The notes below the pieces were generated by a model. The model saw only the letters and a program-made list of their open reading frames with translations. It searched no databases and was not told the DNA's origin. Of a stretch of 64,000 nucleotides of DNA, positions 35,131 through 43,545 are shown piece after piece; the first letter of the stretch is position 1, and each line of letters opens with the position of its first letter. Made by a program: the position numbers and the translations under genes. The stretch comes from Coriobacteriaceae bacterium (GTDB lineage Bacteria > Actinomycetota > Coriobacteriia > Coriobacteriales > Coriobacteriaceae): contig DAJPGB010000001.1 in the NCBI GenBank assembly GCA_025992855.1, positions 806,001 through 870,000 of the forward strand. Reading direction: 5' to 3'.

Positions 35131-37095
35131 ATGAGGCCAACGAAGCGACAGATCGATACCCTGCGTTATCTCAACGATTGCGGCGAGGTCGAGCTCAAGC
35201 AGCTTTGCTCGGTGCTGGGCGTCACCTCGGGCACGGTTCGCACCGAGCTCCATGCGCTCGAGGACATCACGGTCCCAGCCGGCGTGTCGGTCCACCTGAC
35301 CCCCGGTAATGTCGTGACGGTCGAGGGCGCGCATAACCTTCTCAACCTTTTGACCGAGCTCGCGAGCGATGCTGCGATCGGCACCGACGAGCTTATCAGC
35401 CTTTATCTCATCTTTGCGGATGGCTTTGTGACCATGCAAGAGATTGCCAACGCGCTGCATGTGAGCAAGTCGCTTGTCGAGAAGCGCATCGCCCGTCTCA
35501 AGACCGATGGCGCCATGCCTATCAAATCCGAGCGCCGTCTGGGCGTCGCCTTCGGCGGCACGCCGTACGAGCGCGTCACGACCTGCGTCGACCTGCTGCT
35601 GCCCTATGTGCCCGGCGTCGACTTCCTCATGGAGCTGGCGGTTGTCGAGGGCGAGGGCATCCCCGTCTTCGAGGGCCTGTCCCGCAAGCGCATCGAGGCG
35701 GGGGTCGCGTTTGCCCGCGTGCTTCGCAGCGATGCCAACGAGAGCCTGACCGACGACGCCTACCGCCGCCTGCTGCTTTCCGCGGTGTTCCTGCTGAGCG
35801 ACGGCGCTCCCGGCACCGACGATTCCGCGATGTTCGAGATCGGCGTGGACGCCGCCACGCCCCAGCCGTTCGACCTGGACGGCTCGCTGGTCCAGCTCGC
35901 GTCGCTGCCCGACGCGCTGCCGTATCGCCGCCGCGTGGAGAAGGCCGCGCGCGACAACCGCGCGAGCTTCACCGAGTCCCAGCTGCGTTTTCTCGCCGGC
36001 CTCATGGCTTCGGTCCGCAAATCCCGCAAGCTCGATCTCGACGAGGTCGCCCAGGAGATGGACGCCTTCGTTCTTGAGCTGCTCGGCGACATCGCCGACA
36101 CGCTCGCCGTCGACCTGCGTTCCGACCGCAAGCTCCGCCAAGGTTTTTCGCTCCATATCTACACGACGGTCATCCGCCGCGACAACGTTCCCACGGTGCT
36201 CGATCCGTATCAAGAGGAGGAGATCAAGCACCGCTACCCGCTCGGCTTCGAGATGGCGACGGTCGCCGCCAACAAGATCGACGCGGCGTTCGGCTATCGC
36301 CTGAGCGAGACCGAGATCGTCTACCTTGCCCTGCACTTCCAGGTCGCGCTCGAGCGCCAGCTCTCGGACCGCCGCGAGATGACGGCCGCCGTGGTCTGCC
36401 ATTACGGGCAGGCCGCCGCCAACCTCATCGCCGAGAAGGTGGGACGCCTGTTTCCCGCGCTCCATATCAAGGCCATCCTGTCGCTGCAGGACTACCTCGA
36501 TTGCGAAGAATCCTTCGACATGGTGCTTGCCACCGAGCGCATCCCGCCCACCAAGGCCGAGGTCATCTATGTCTCGCCGGCCCTGCGCGGCAACGAGATC
36601 GATCGCATCCGCCAGTGCGTCAACGACCGCATCGATACCGACATGATCGTCAAACGTATCGAGGAGGCCGACGTGATCGACCTGCCCGAGGGCATCGACC
36701 GCGATGGCGTGCTGCGCCTGATGGTCGACCACCTCGTCGCCCTCGGCGCCGTCGGTGAGGACTTCTACGATTCCGTCCGTGCGCGCGAGGAGCTGAGCCC
36801 CACGAGCCTCAACTGCATCGCGGTGCCGCACGGCAACCCCGAGATCATTCGCGAGTCGCACCTGGTGATCGGCCGTGCGCCGGCTGGCGTGGACTGGGGT
36901 GACACGGAGGTCTCGTGCGTCTTTCTCTTCGCATGCTCGACCGATATCCTGCGCGAGCACGCGAGCGTCTTTTCCAAGTTTTACCGCAGGCTCGCGAGCC
37001 TCGATAAACAGGGTGCCATCAGCGACCTCAACGGGGTGCCCGCCGATATGTTTCGGCAGAAGCTGATCCAGGTCATGTCCCAAGAATCCGAATAG
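35131..37095 (+). CDS. PRD-containing transcriptional regulator/antiterminator with PTS EIIA domain
   Basis: This 654-residue protein begins with a helix-turn-helix (KRQIDTLRYLNDCGEVELKQLCSVLG), a second one (TMQEIANALHVSKSLVEKRI), PRD domains (FSLHIYTTVIRR, SETEIVYLALHFQVALERQ), an EIIB-like stretch (AAVVCHYGQAAANLIAE) and a C-terminal EIIA domain with phospho-accepting His in CIAVPHGNPEII. This is the ManR/MtlR-like layout, in which PTS phosphorylation sets activity. It is followed at once by EIIA and EIIBC genes, its likely targets. AAAGGAGGC precedes the ATG. Confidence 0.9.
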   Translation: MRPTKRQIDTLRYLNDCGEVELKQLCSVLGVTSGTVRTELHALEDITVPAGVSVHLTPGNVVTVEGAHNLLNLLTELASDAAIGTDELISLYLIFADGFVTMQEIANALHVSKSLVEKRIARLKTDGAMPIKSERRLGVAFGGTPYERVTTCVDLLLPYVPGVDFLMELAVVEGEGIPVFEGLSRKRIEAGVAFARVLRSDANESLTDDAYRRLLLSAVFLLSDGAPGTDDSAMFEIGVDAATPQPFDLDGSLVQLASLPDALPYRRRVEKAARDNRASFTESQLRFLAGLMASVRKSRKLDLDEVAQEMDAFVLELLGDIADTLAVDLRSDRKLRQGFSLHIYTTVIRRDNVPTVLDPYQEEEIKHRYPLGFEMATVAANKIDAAFGYRLSETEIVYLALHFQVALERQLSDRREMTAAVVCHYGQAAANLIAEKVGRLFPALHIKAILSLQDYLDCEESFDMVLATERIPPTKAEVIYVSPALRGNEIDRIRQCVNDRIDTDMIVKRIEEADVIDLPEGIDRDGVLRLMVDHLVALGAVGEDFYDSVRAREELSPTSLNCIAVPHGNPEIIRESHLVIGRAPAGVDWGDTEVSCVFLFACSTDILREHASVFSKFYRRLASLDKQGAISDLNGVPADMFRQKLIQVMSQESE

Positions 37096-37104
37096 GAGGA
37101 ACAA

Positions 37105-37563
37105 ATGCTCGAAACCATGATGTCCCCGGGCGACGTCCATATCGGCGTGCGCCCCGTGGAGCCCACCAAGGAGGCGGCCATCAAGGCGGTCTCGGGTCTG
37201 TGTCTGGATTCCGGCGCGTCGTTCGAGGAGCTGTGCGACGCGTTCAACAAGAGAGAGGAGGAGGGGTCTACGGGGTGCGGCGGCGGTATCGCCATCCCGC
37301 ATGCCAAGATCGCCGGGGAGGTGACCCCCAAGGTCGTGGTGGTTCGCTTTGCCGAGCCCATCGAATGGGAGGCCATCGATGACGAGCCGGTCAACGTGGC
37401 CGTCTGCCTGGTGATGCCCATGGTCGACGAGGGCAACACCCATCTGGCCGTGGTTTCGCGCTTTGCAAGGAAGCTCGCGTCGAGGGACTTCATCGAGAAG
37501 CTCAAGACGATTCCGACCGAGGCCGAGCTGTATCAGTATCTGATCGAGAACGTGGAGGACTGA
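37105..37563 (+). CDS. PTS fructose-family EIIA component
   Basis: This 152-residue protein has the EIIA(Fru/Mtl) fold with active His in GGGIAIPHAKIAGEV, LVMPM and HLAVVSRFARKL. It accepts phosphate from HPr and passes it to the EIIB domain of the next gene, which starts three bases later. AGGAGG precedes the ATG. Confidence 0.93.
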   Translation: MLETMMSPGDVHIGVRPVEPTKEAAIKAVSGLCLDSGASFEELCDAFNKREEEGSTGCGGGIAIPHAKIAGEVTPKVVVVRFAEPIEWEAIDDEPVNVAVCLVMPMVDEGNTHLAVVSRFARKLASRDFIEKLKTIPTEAELYQYLIENVED

Positions 37564-37565
37564 CA

Positions 37566-38969
37566 ATGAAAGTCGTCGGTGTAACCAAATGCCCAACGGG
37601 CATCGCGCACACCTATCTCGCAGCCCAAAAGCTGGAGGAGGCGGGCAAGGATCTTGGCTATGAGGTTAAGATCGAGACCCAGGGTTCCCAGGGAACCGAG
37701 AACCGTCTGACGTCGGCCGAGATCGCCGATGCCGATTACGTGATCATCGCCGCCGATGTGGCGATCGATGAGAAGGAGCGCTTCGCCGGCAAGCAGCTCA
37801 CCGAGATGGAGATCAAGCCGGTCATCAAGGATGCCGCGGCCGTGCTCAAGGCCCTGCCCGAGACGTCCAAGCAGATGGGTGGTACCGCCGTCGCTGCCGC
37901 AAGCGATGACGCCGCCAAGGTGAGCCCCGTCAAGGCACTGATGAACGGCGCCTCGCACATGATTCCGTTCGTCGTGGTCGGCGGCCTGTTCATCGCCCTG
38001 TCGATCGCGCTGGGCGGTACCGCCACCAAGGACGGCATGGCCGTCGCCGAGGGCTTCTGGGGCACCATGAACGCCATCGGTGGTGCAGCGTTCGGCCTCA
38101 TGTACCCGATCCTCGCGGGCTACATCGCCTATTCGATTGCAGGTCGAGCGGCGCTCGCCCCGGCTATGATCGGCGCTCAGGTTGCAGTGACGCCGGCCAT
38201 TCTGGGAACCGAGGCGGGTACCGGATTCCTGGGTTGCATCGTCATGGGTTTCGCTGCCGGATACCTCGTCAAATGGTTCAACAGCTGGCCCGTTCCGCAA
38301 GCCATTAAACCCATTATGCCCATTTTCGTCATCCCGTTGGTCGGCACCGGGCTTATTTCCGCCGTCTTCATCCTTGTTCTTGCCCAGCCCGTCGCTTGGC
38401 TCATGACGTCGCTCAACGCCCTGCTCGCGAGCCTCGCCGCCGATACGTCGACCTCGATCCTGCTCGGCCTGGTGCTCGGCGGCATGGTCGCCGTCGACAT
38501 GGGTGGCCCGGTCAACAAGGTCGCCTTCCTCTTCGGTACCGCCGCCATCGCCGAGGGCAACCCCGAGATCATGGGCATGGTCGCCGCCGCGATCCCCGTG
38601 CCGCCGCTGGCCTGCGGTCTCGCCACGCTCATCTACAAGAAGGGCTTCAATGACGAGCAGAAGAGCTCCGGCGTGTCCGCCCTGCTCATGGGCCTGATCG
38701 GCATCACCGAGGGCGCTATTCCCTTTGCCGCCGAGGATCCCGGCCGTGTGCTGCCGAGCATCATCGCCGGCTCCGCCGTCGCCGGTGCCGTCGCGGGCGT
38801 CTTCGGCATCACCGACGTCGTGCCTCACGGCGGTCCTATCGTCGGCGTGCTTGGCGCTACGAACAACCTGCTGCTGTTCCTGGTTGCCATCCTCGCCGGC
38901 ACGCTGGTCGCTGCTGCTCTGATCGCTGCCTTCAAGAAGGCTGCAGACTCCAAGAAGGCTGCCGCCTAG
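37566..38969 (+). CDS. PTS fructose-family EIIBC permease
   Basis: This 467-residue protein has an N-terminal EIIB domain with active Cys in TKCPTGIAHTYLAA (residues 5-18) and IETQGSQGTENRLT, a linker near residues 100-115, and an EIIC membrane domain with about nine helices (MIPFVVVGGLFIALSI, GGMVAVDMGGPVNKVAFLFG, TEGAIPFAAEDPGRVLPS). It imports and phosphorylates a hexose of the fructose/mannose group; the sugar is not certain. It ends at a strong terminator. Confidence 0.93.
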   Translation: MKVVGVTKCPTGIAHTYLAAQKLEEAGKDLGYEVKIETQGSQGTENRLTSAEIADADYVIIAADVAIDEKERFAGKQLTEMEIKPVIKDAAAVLKALPETSKQMGGTAVAAASDDAAKVSPVKALMNGASHMIPFVVVGGLFIALSIALGGTATKDGMAVAEGFWGTMNAIGGAAFGLMYPILAGYIAYSIAGRAALAPAMIGAQVAVTPAILGTEAGTGFLGCIVMGFAAGYLVKWFNSWPVPQAIKPIMPIFVIPLVGTGLISAVFILVLAQPVAWLMTSLNALLASLAADTSTSILLGLVLGGMVAVDMGGPVNKVAFLFGTAAIAEGNPEIMGMVAAAIPVPPLACGLATLIYKKGFNDEQKSSGVSALLMGLIGITEGAIPFAAEDPGRVLPSIIAGSAVAGAVAGVFGITDVVPHGGPIVGVLGATNNLLLFLVAILAGTLVAAALIAAFKKAADSKKAAA

Positions 38970-39008
38970 TAGAGTCTTTCTCGATTACTCGAATCGAATT
39001 CCTTCTTC

Positions 39009-39042
39009 AGCCCCGTCTGCGTTCTACGGCAGGCGGGGCTTT
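39009..39042 (+). terminator. Terminator after the PTS operon
   Basis: AGCCCCGTCTGC pairs with GCAGGCGGGGCT across an eight-base loop, followed by TT. Confidence 0.85.
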
Positions 39043-39072
39043 CAGTTGTCGCATATGTTCGTCTGGTTTAAC

Positions 39073-39100
39073 GTATGATATTGTATGAGTAGTGTCATAC
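39073..39100 (+). promoter_or_regulatory. Dyad and promoter of the MNT/HEPN pair
   Basis: GTATGA and TCATAC bracket an AT-rich stretch just before the ribosome binding site, with TATGATATT and TGTATGAG as -10-like words. The position suits autoregulation by the DNA-binding-like N-terminus of the first gene product. Confidence 0.5.
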
Positions 39101-39111
39101 AGGAGGTTGAG

Positions 39112-39600
39112 ATGAGCGCATCGGTTTTGAGTGTCCGGGTCGACGCTTCGGTCAAGGAATCCTTTGCCCAACTTTGCGAGGAGCTCGGCATGACGTCCTC
39201 GGTGGCAGTCAACATGTTCATGCGCCAAATGCTCCGCGAGCGTTCGCTTCCCTTTACTCCCTCGCTTTCATCCGATAAAGACCGGAAGAAAGCTGGTATT
39301 TTGACGATTGACGAAATCAAAGATGCCGTTTCTTGTGCTGCGAATGCGCGGAAAGCGATTCGGTCAGTCACGCTGTTCGGCTCGTATGCCAGACGAGAAG
39401 CGAATGCCGATAGCGATATCGACCTGCGTATAGAGGTCGACCCCGATGCGGCATTCGGGTTGTTCGCCCTTTCCTCGTTCGCGGAGGAGATCAAAGAAGC
39501 CACGGGCAAGCAGGTTGACGTCCTTTCGAGTGAACGCTTGCGAGAAGACATTGCGCAGGCCATCGAGAGGGAGGGTGTGGTGCTGTATGTTCGCCCGTAA
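39112..39600 (+). CDS. MntA-type nucleotidyltransferase antitoxin with RelB/DinJ-like N-terminus
   Basis: This 162-residue protein has two parts. Residues 1 to about 50 (LSVRVDASVKESFAQLCEEL, then VAVNMFMRQML) match the ribbon-helix-helix region of RelB/DinJ antitoxins. From about 65 a minimal nucleotidyltransferase follows with GSYARREANADSDID, the GS-x10-DxD motif (Gly90, Ser91, Asp102, Asp104). MntA enzymes AMPylate HEPN toxins and silence them. The ATG at 39112 follows AGGAGG. It overlaps the HEPN gene by 14 bases. Confidence 0.88.
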   Translation: MSASVLSVRVDASVKESFAQLCEELGMTSSVAVNMFMRQMLRERSLPFTPSLSSDKDRKKAGILTIDEIKDAVSCAANARKAIRSVTLFGSYARREANADSDIDLRIEVDPDAAFGLFALSSFAEEIKEATGKQVDVLSSERLREDIAQAIEREGVVLYVRP

Positions 39601-39952
39601 ATCAGATGCGTTGCGCGCCCAGGAGATTCTCGAGGCGATTGATGAGACGACCGAGGGAATCAAAGCGTTCGGTGTGACGGAAGACGAGTTCCTCCACGCG
39701 GATGACATCAAGGCCAGGACGCTCGCCGATTCTCTCCTTATGTGTGCCCTTAGGGTGACGGAGGAGGCGGGTAAGCTGTCCGAGAAGGCGCAGCGACTGC
39801 ATCTCGAGATTGAGTGGCGCGGTATCATCGGGATGCGTAACTATCTTGCCCATGATTACGGCAACGTTGATCGCGCCGTGGTTTGGGACGCGGTGACATC
39901 GGAGTTTCCCGCTCTTGCGGCGGCCTGCCGGCAGATTATCGAGGAATCTTAA
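39587..39952 (+). CDS. HEPN-domain toxin (HepT/DUF86-like)
   Basis: This 121-residue helical protein contains RNYLAHDY (Arg84, His89, Tyr91), the R-x4-H-x-Y motif of HEPN RNase toxins; in HepT the Tyr is the AMPylation site. It overlaps the 3' end of the nucleotidyltransferase gene, as usual for HepT/MntA modules. With its partner it would form a cytoplasmic toxin-antitoxin system, possibly with anti-phage function. Confidence 0.88.
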   Translation: MFARKSDALRAQEILEAIDETTEGIKAFGVTEDEFLHADDIKARTLADSLLMCALRVTEEAGKLSEKAQRLHLEIEWRGIIGMRNYLAHDYGNVDRAVVWDAVTSEFPALAAACRQIIEES

Positions 39953-39971
39953 ACGGGCTGCCCTTGCGGTT

Positions 39972-40062
39972 TTGGTGCATGCAAACCTGACCCCTTTGCA
40001 CCAGTCGATAGATAGCAAAAAGCGGCGGCCGTCCCGTGTTGGGGCGGCCGCCGCTTGCGTTC
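39972..40062. repeat. Dispersed repeat, family C copy 2
   Basis: GGTGCATGCAAACCTGAC, TTTGCACCAGTCGATAGATAG and a hairpin AGCGGCGGCC/GGCCGCCGCT repeat the block order seen at 34794-34916. It separates the convergent HEPN and isomerase genes. Confidence 0.75.
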
Positions 40063-40081
40063 GCTGCGATGGGTCGTGCGA

Positions 40082-40723
40082 TTAGAGCCCCAGGAGCTCC
40101 TTGACCTTGGCGATGATTGCCTCGTCGGTGGCGTTGGCGAAGAAGTACTCCTGGAAGTGCTCGCCAGCCAGGGCGCCCTTGACCAGATCCTGGTCGATCT
40201 CGCCCAGGACGTCGACGAGCGGACGCATGGTCACAGCGCGGACGCCGTCGAGGATCTTCTTGTTGCGCTGCTCGGGCTCAACACGCTCGGCAGGATAGCC
40301 GTTGCCGGAACCGAAGCCAAAGAGCTTCTCGAAGGTGTACTCGAGGTTGAGCTCCTGGCCCCAGCCGTTCTTGAGGGCGAAGGGCATGGCGACGGCGTTA
40401 CCGTCGTTGACCTGGGCGAAGGTGTAGGCATCAAGCGGGTCGGCGACATGGCCGCAGAGCACGCCGGGGAAGGAGTTGCAGGCGAGCATGGCGCCCTCGC
40501 CGGTGCCGCAGCCGGTCACGACATAGTCGGCAGCGCCGGAGTTGAGCAGCACGGCGGCAAGGATGCCGTTCTGAACGTAGGTGAGCGGCTTGGAGTCGGC
40601 ATCGGCATACATACCGTAGTTAAAGACGGTGTGGCCCATGGGCTCGACGACCTTCTTAAGGGCAGCCTCGATCATGGGGTTCTTGGAGTTCTGAGAATTC
40701 TCGTTGATGAGAGCGATCTTCAT
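40082..40723 (-). CDS. dhuI: RpiB/LacA/LacB-family isomerase, probably DhuI-type
   Basis: This 213-residue protein has the RpiB-family core GADYVVTGCGTGEGAMLACNSF and GVLCGHVADP. Streptococcal DhuI, of the same family, isomerises 4-deoxy-L-threo-5-hexosulose-uronate, replacing KduI, and is encoded next to an SDR dehydrogenase. Here the next upstream gene on the strand is the KduD-like SDR, which supports the same role for GH105 products. The protein is longer than ordinary RpiB (about 150). The assignment rests on family and context. Confidence 0.72.
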   Translation of the reverse strand: MKIALINENSQNSKNPMIEAALKKVVEPMGHTVFNYGMYADADSKPLTYVQNGILAAVLLNSGAADYVVTGCGTGEGAMLACNSFPGVLCGHVADPLDAYTFAQVNDGNAVAMPFALKNGWGQELNLEYTFEKLFGFGSGNGYPAERVEPEQRNKKILDGVRAVTMRPLVDVLGEIDQDLVKGALAGEHFQEYFFANATDEAIIAKVKELLGL

Positions 40724-40746
40724 TGCGAAATACCTTTCCTATTTCT

Positions 40747-40816
40747 AACTTGCGGTGGGATACAGACTGTTTTGCCTGAAAGAAGCCAAAATTAATCCCT
40801 ATTTCACCGCAACTTT
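40747..40816. repeat. Palindromic repeat, family A copy 3 (diverged)
   Basis: CTTGCGGTGGGATACAGACTG and TCCCTATTTCACCGCAA keep the outer arms and the TGTTTTGCCTG loop start of family A, with several mismatches. It lies just upstream of the isomerase gene. Confidence 0.75.
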
Positions 40817-40964
40817 TGAACGAACGATTGGGCGAGACCCAATGTGGGCAGTTGTGGCGAGGGCGCGTGAGGTGCGTCAGCTCGCCGCGAAAGAGGAGGG
40901 CATAGGCCTTTTGGCCATGCCCGACGAATGAGCCGCGAGATGGCGTGGCTCACGCGGCCGCAGC

Positions 40965-41774
40965 CTACTGGGGCTGCTTGCCGATGTATGCGAGGATGCC
41001 GCCGTCGACGTAGAGGATGTGGCCGTTGACGAAGTTCGAAGCGTCGGAAGCCAGGAACACGGCGGGGCCCTTCAGGTCCTCGGGCGTGCCCCAACGGGAG
41101 GCCGGGGTCTTGGCGATGATGAACTGGTCAAACGGGTGACGGCTGCCGTCGGGCTGCGTCTCGCGCAGCGGCGCGGTCTGCGGCGTGGCGATATAGCCAG
41201 GCCCAATGCCGTTGCACTGGATGTTGGCCTCGCCAAACTCGGAGCAGATGTTCTTGGTGAGCATCTTCAGACCGCCCTTGGCGGCGGCGTAGCCGGCGAT
41301 GGTCTCGCGGCCGAGCTCGCTCATCATCGAGCAGATGTTGATGATCTTGCCGTGACCCTTGGCGATCATGCCGGGCAGGCAGGCCTTGGACACGATGAAC
41401 GGGGCGTTAAGGTCGATGTCGACGACGCGACGGAAGTCCTCGGCGCTCATGTCGAGCATGGGGGTGCGCTGGATAACACCAGCGTTGTTGACCAGGATGT
41501 CGGGCGTGGTGCCAAAATCGGCCTCGATCTTGGCGACGAGCTCGGCGACAACGGCCTCGTCGGTGACGTCGGCCACGTAGCCGTGAGCCTCAAAGCCCAG
41601 CTCGCGGTAGTGCTTCTCGGCCTCGGCGACCTTGTCGGCGTGGCGTGCGTTAAAGGCGATCTTGGCGCCGGCCTCGCCGAGCGCCTCGGTAATGGCCATG
41701 CCAATGCCATAGGTGGCGCCGGTTACGAGCGCGACCTTGCCATCCAGGCGGAAGCTGTCCATAAGATCAGACAT
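40965..41774 (-). CDS. kduD: 2-dehydro-3-deoxy-D-gluconate 5-dehydrogenase (KduD/DhuD)
   Basis: This 269-residue short-chain dehydrogenase has the cofactor motif TGATYGIG (residues 19-26), NNAGV, catalytic Ser in NICSMMSE and YAAAK. It reduces 3-deoxy-D-glycero-2,5-hexodiulosonate to KDG. The ATG at 41774 follows GAAAGGAT; an upstream in-frame start overlaps the leader. Upstream are a half operator AAACGTTCATCT (41792-41803) and a full one at 41880-41891. A GGGCATGGCC-type hairpin lies between it and the isomerase. Confidence 0.88.
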   Translation of the reverse strand: MSDLMDSFRLDGKVALVTGATYGIGMAITEALGEAGAKIAFNARHADKVAEAEKHYRELGFEAHGYVADVTDEAVVAELVAKIEADFGTTPDILVNNAGVIQRTPMLDMSAEDFRRVVDIDLNAPFIVSKACLPGMIAKGHGKIINICSMMSELGRETIAGYAAAKGGLKMLTKNICSEFGEANIQCNGIGPGYIATPQTAPLRETQPDGSRHPFDQFIIAKTPASRWGTPEDLKGPAVFLASDASNFVNGHILYVDGGILAYIGKQPQ

Positions 41775-41831
41775 AGCGATCCTTTCAAAAGAAACGTTCA
41801 TCTATATAAGTCTTGCTTCTAATACAAGCTC

Positions 41832-41891
41832 AGTATAGGAGAAGTGAAGGAATTAACGCCCCTATTCTCCTAAAAATAGGTGAACGTTCAC
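41832..41891 (-). promoter_or_regulatory. kduD promoter with GTGAACGTTCAC operator
   Basis: GTGAACGTTCAC lies at 41880-41891, upstream of a minus-strand TATACT -10 box (plus coordinates 41832-41837). A third related word, GGTGAACGGTTG, follows at 41900. Confidence 0.7.
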
Positions 41892-41933
41892 TTTTAAAAG
41901 GTGAACGGTTGAAATTGGTTGTTGCGATGCCCT

Positions 41934-42230
41934 CTACTCGCTTTTCGCCTGCGCGCCTTCCGCGATCATGTTGCGGTTGTAGACCAGGTGCAGATACATG
42001 GCATCGTGCGCGGCGGTGGGGTTGCGCGCCTCGATGGCGTCGGCCACGCCGCGGTGCGTGCGGATGGTCTCCTCGACGAGCTTTTTGCCCGTAACGTCGA
42101 TAAAGAGGGGGACGGATGCCTTGAGCACGCCCATCAGACGGGGAACGACGAGGTTTCCGCCATTCAGGGTGGCTACATGGAGTAGCGCCCGTACGCATCG
42201 AATTTTCCCTCTCATAGATGCGTGGCACAA
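41934..42230 (-). pseudogene. Remnant of a GntR/FCD-type regulator
   Basis: The frame encodes only the last ~75 residues of an FCD effector domain (GNLVVPRLMGVLKASVPLFIDV, THRGVADAIEARNPTAAHDAM, HLVYNR). The winged-helix half and the first FCD helices are absent, and the sequence upstream of about 42185 is unrelated. The gene was probably a uronate-responsive repressor of kduD; other operators may now do that job. Confidence 0.7.
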
Positions 42231-42266
42231 AGAGCCCCGAGTTCATACGAGCTCGGGGCTCTTTTC
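42231..42266. terminator. Bidirectional terminator
   Basis: AGAGCCCCGAG pairs with CTCGGGGCTCT across ten bases, with T tracts on both sides. It probably ends the AAA ATPase transcript on the minus strand. Confidence 0.8.
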
Positions 42267-42417
42267 GTCTGGATTGCAGACGTATCGCCAGACGAAAGTG
42301 TGTTACGTCTGGCGCAAAACCGTACGAAAACGCAATTTGCGTCTTAAATCAGGACGCAAATCAAGACGAAAACCGTTTACGTCTGGCTTAAATCCGTACG
42401 CAAACGGTTTTCGTCTT
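42266..42417. repeat. Cluster of palindromes built from shared words
   Basis: Three dyads crowd 150 bases: CGCCAGACG/CGTCTGGCG, the near-palindrome ACGCAATTTGCGT, and a perfect 16-base pair AAGACGAAAACCGTTT (42363-42378) / reverse complement (42402-42417). The words ACGTCTGG, CGTACG, ACGCAAA and GACGAAA recur in both orientations. No gene is present. Confidence 0.65.
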
Positions 42418-42435
42418 GCAGGGCAGTTGCCGCTT

Positions 42436-43527
42436 CTACAGTTCAACTTCCAGTTCGGCTTTGTGTTCGTTGAGGTAGTCGCGCATGTAGGGGATGGCAA
42501 ATGAGACCTTGCCGTACGAGGGAGCCTCAATGATTGACTCTCTCAGCAGGCGACTGCGGATGGAACTTACCTGTTGAGGTGTCTTGTTTAAGTCATCGGC
42601 AACCATGCTGGTCGAGCTCGTCTGCCCCAAAGATGCCATGCTCAGCAGATAAGCGATGCACGTGGGTGGAATGCGCTGCAGCGCGGGCTCGATTACCATG
42701 GCGCAGAAGCGTTCGCGCGCTGTTGCGATGCCTCGCTTTGCCTCTTCCTCTCCAATAACAGTTGTATGGGCGCGTCTTGCTAGCTGCCATGCGTAATATC
42801 CAACGAGTTGGATCATGAAAGGATAGCCTTGCGTTGCCTCGGCAAGTTGCCCGGCAATACCCGGCTGCAACTCCATGCCTGATGCTTCGATAGTCTCTTC
42901 GAGTGAGTACGACACTTCGGTTACCGCCACAGCCTTCAGGTCAAAGGGGAGGGCGCGGCGCAAAAACGTAAGCGTCTTTCCGTTGATGACGCTTTCTATC
43001 ATCGAGGGCAGCCCTGCAAAAACGAAGGCGATATCAAGATCCTCGCCGATAACCTGCTGAATCGCAATGGAGAGCGTTCGGACCTCATCGAGTTCTGCGT
43101 CTTGAACCTCGTCGAGGGTGATGAGCAGGCCATTTCCATTCTTGGATATAGCCTGCCTCATGGCGTCGCGTAGCGATGGGCCGATTCGCTCAATGTCTAT
43201 GCTGCCGATGGATACGCCAGCTACGGTGGGCTCAAATCTGGCGTGTTTTGCCTGGAGTTTGGGCTGCAGCTGTTCGAGAATACGCTGGCAAAGCCCCTCG
43301 GTTGCGACCTCTTTTATGACCGTCCAACCATGGCTTTGCGCCAAACGTGAGCACTCGTCAAGGAGGACCGTCTTGCCCGTTCCACGGACGCCGGCTATGC
43401 GCATTAGGCGCCCCGGGGCACCAGGCCCGTTGACGAGGCCTTCATTGAATTCCTCGAGTACATCTTCGCGGCCGATAATCGTAGGAGGTGTTTTACCTGC
43501 CGTGGGCTTAAAAGGGTTTGTTTGCAT
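42436..43527 (-). CDS. AAA+ ATPase with C-terminal winged helix (Orc1/Cdc6-like)
   Basis: This 363-residue protein has Walker A AGVRGTGKTVLLDE (near 45-58), Walker B LLITLDEVQD (near 135), sensor-like FVFAGLPSM, and after about residue 290 a winged-helix-like part (MVADDLNKTPQQVSSIRSRLLRESIIE). Standalone ATPases of this kind occur in chromosomes and mobile elements, with no single known role. The ATG at 43527 follows AAAGGTGG. Nine 10-bp repeats lie directly upstream. Confidence 0.75.
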   Translation of the reverse strand: MQTNPFKPTAGKTPPTIIGREDVLEEFNEGLVNGPGAPGRLMRIAGVRGTGKTVLLDECSRLAQSHGWTVIKEVATEGLCQRILEQLQPKLQAKHARFEPTVAGVSIGSIDIERIGPSLRDAMRQAISKNGNGLLITLDEVQDAELDEVRTLSIAIQQVIGEDLDIAFVFAGLPSMIESVINGKTLTFLRRALPFDLKAVAVTEVSYSLEETIEASGMELQPGIAGQLAEATQGYPFMIQLVGYYAWQLARRAHTTVIGEEEAKRGIATARERFCAMVIEPALQRIPPTCIAYLLSMASLGQTSSTSMVADDLNKTPQQVSSIRSRLLRESIIEAPSYGKVSFAIPYMRDYLNEHKAELEVEL

Positions 43528-43545
43528 GTGAGCCACCTTTGCTCA

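Noticed and set aside
35068..37596. 842-codon antisense frame opposite the PRD regulator and EIIA
   Set aside because: Composition is typical of a shadow frame and the plus-strand genes have complete domain signatures.
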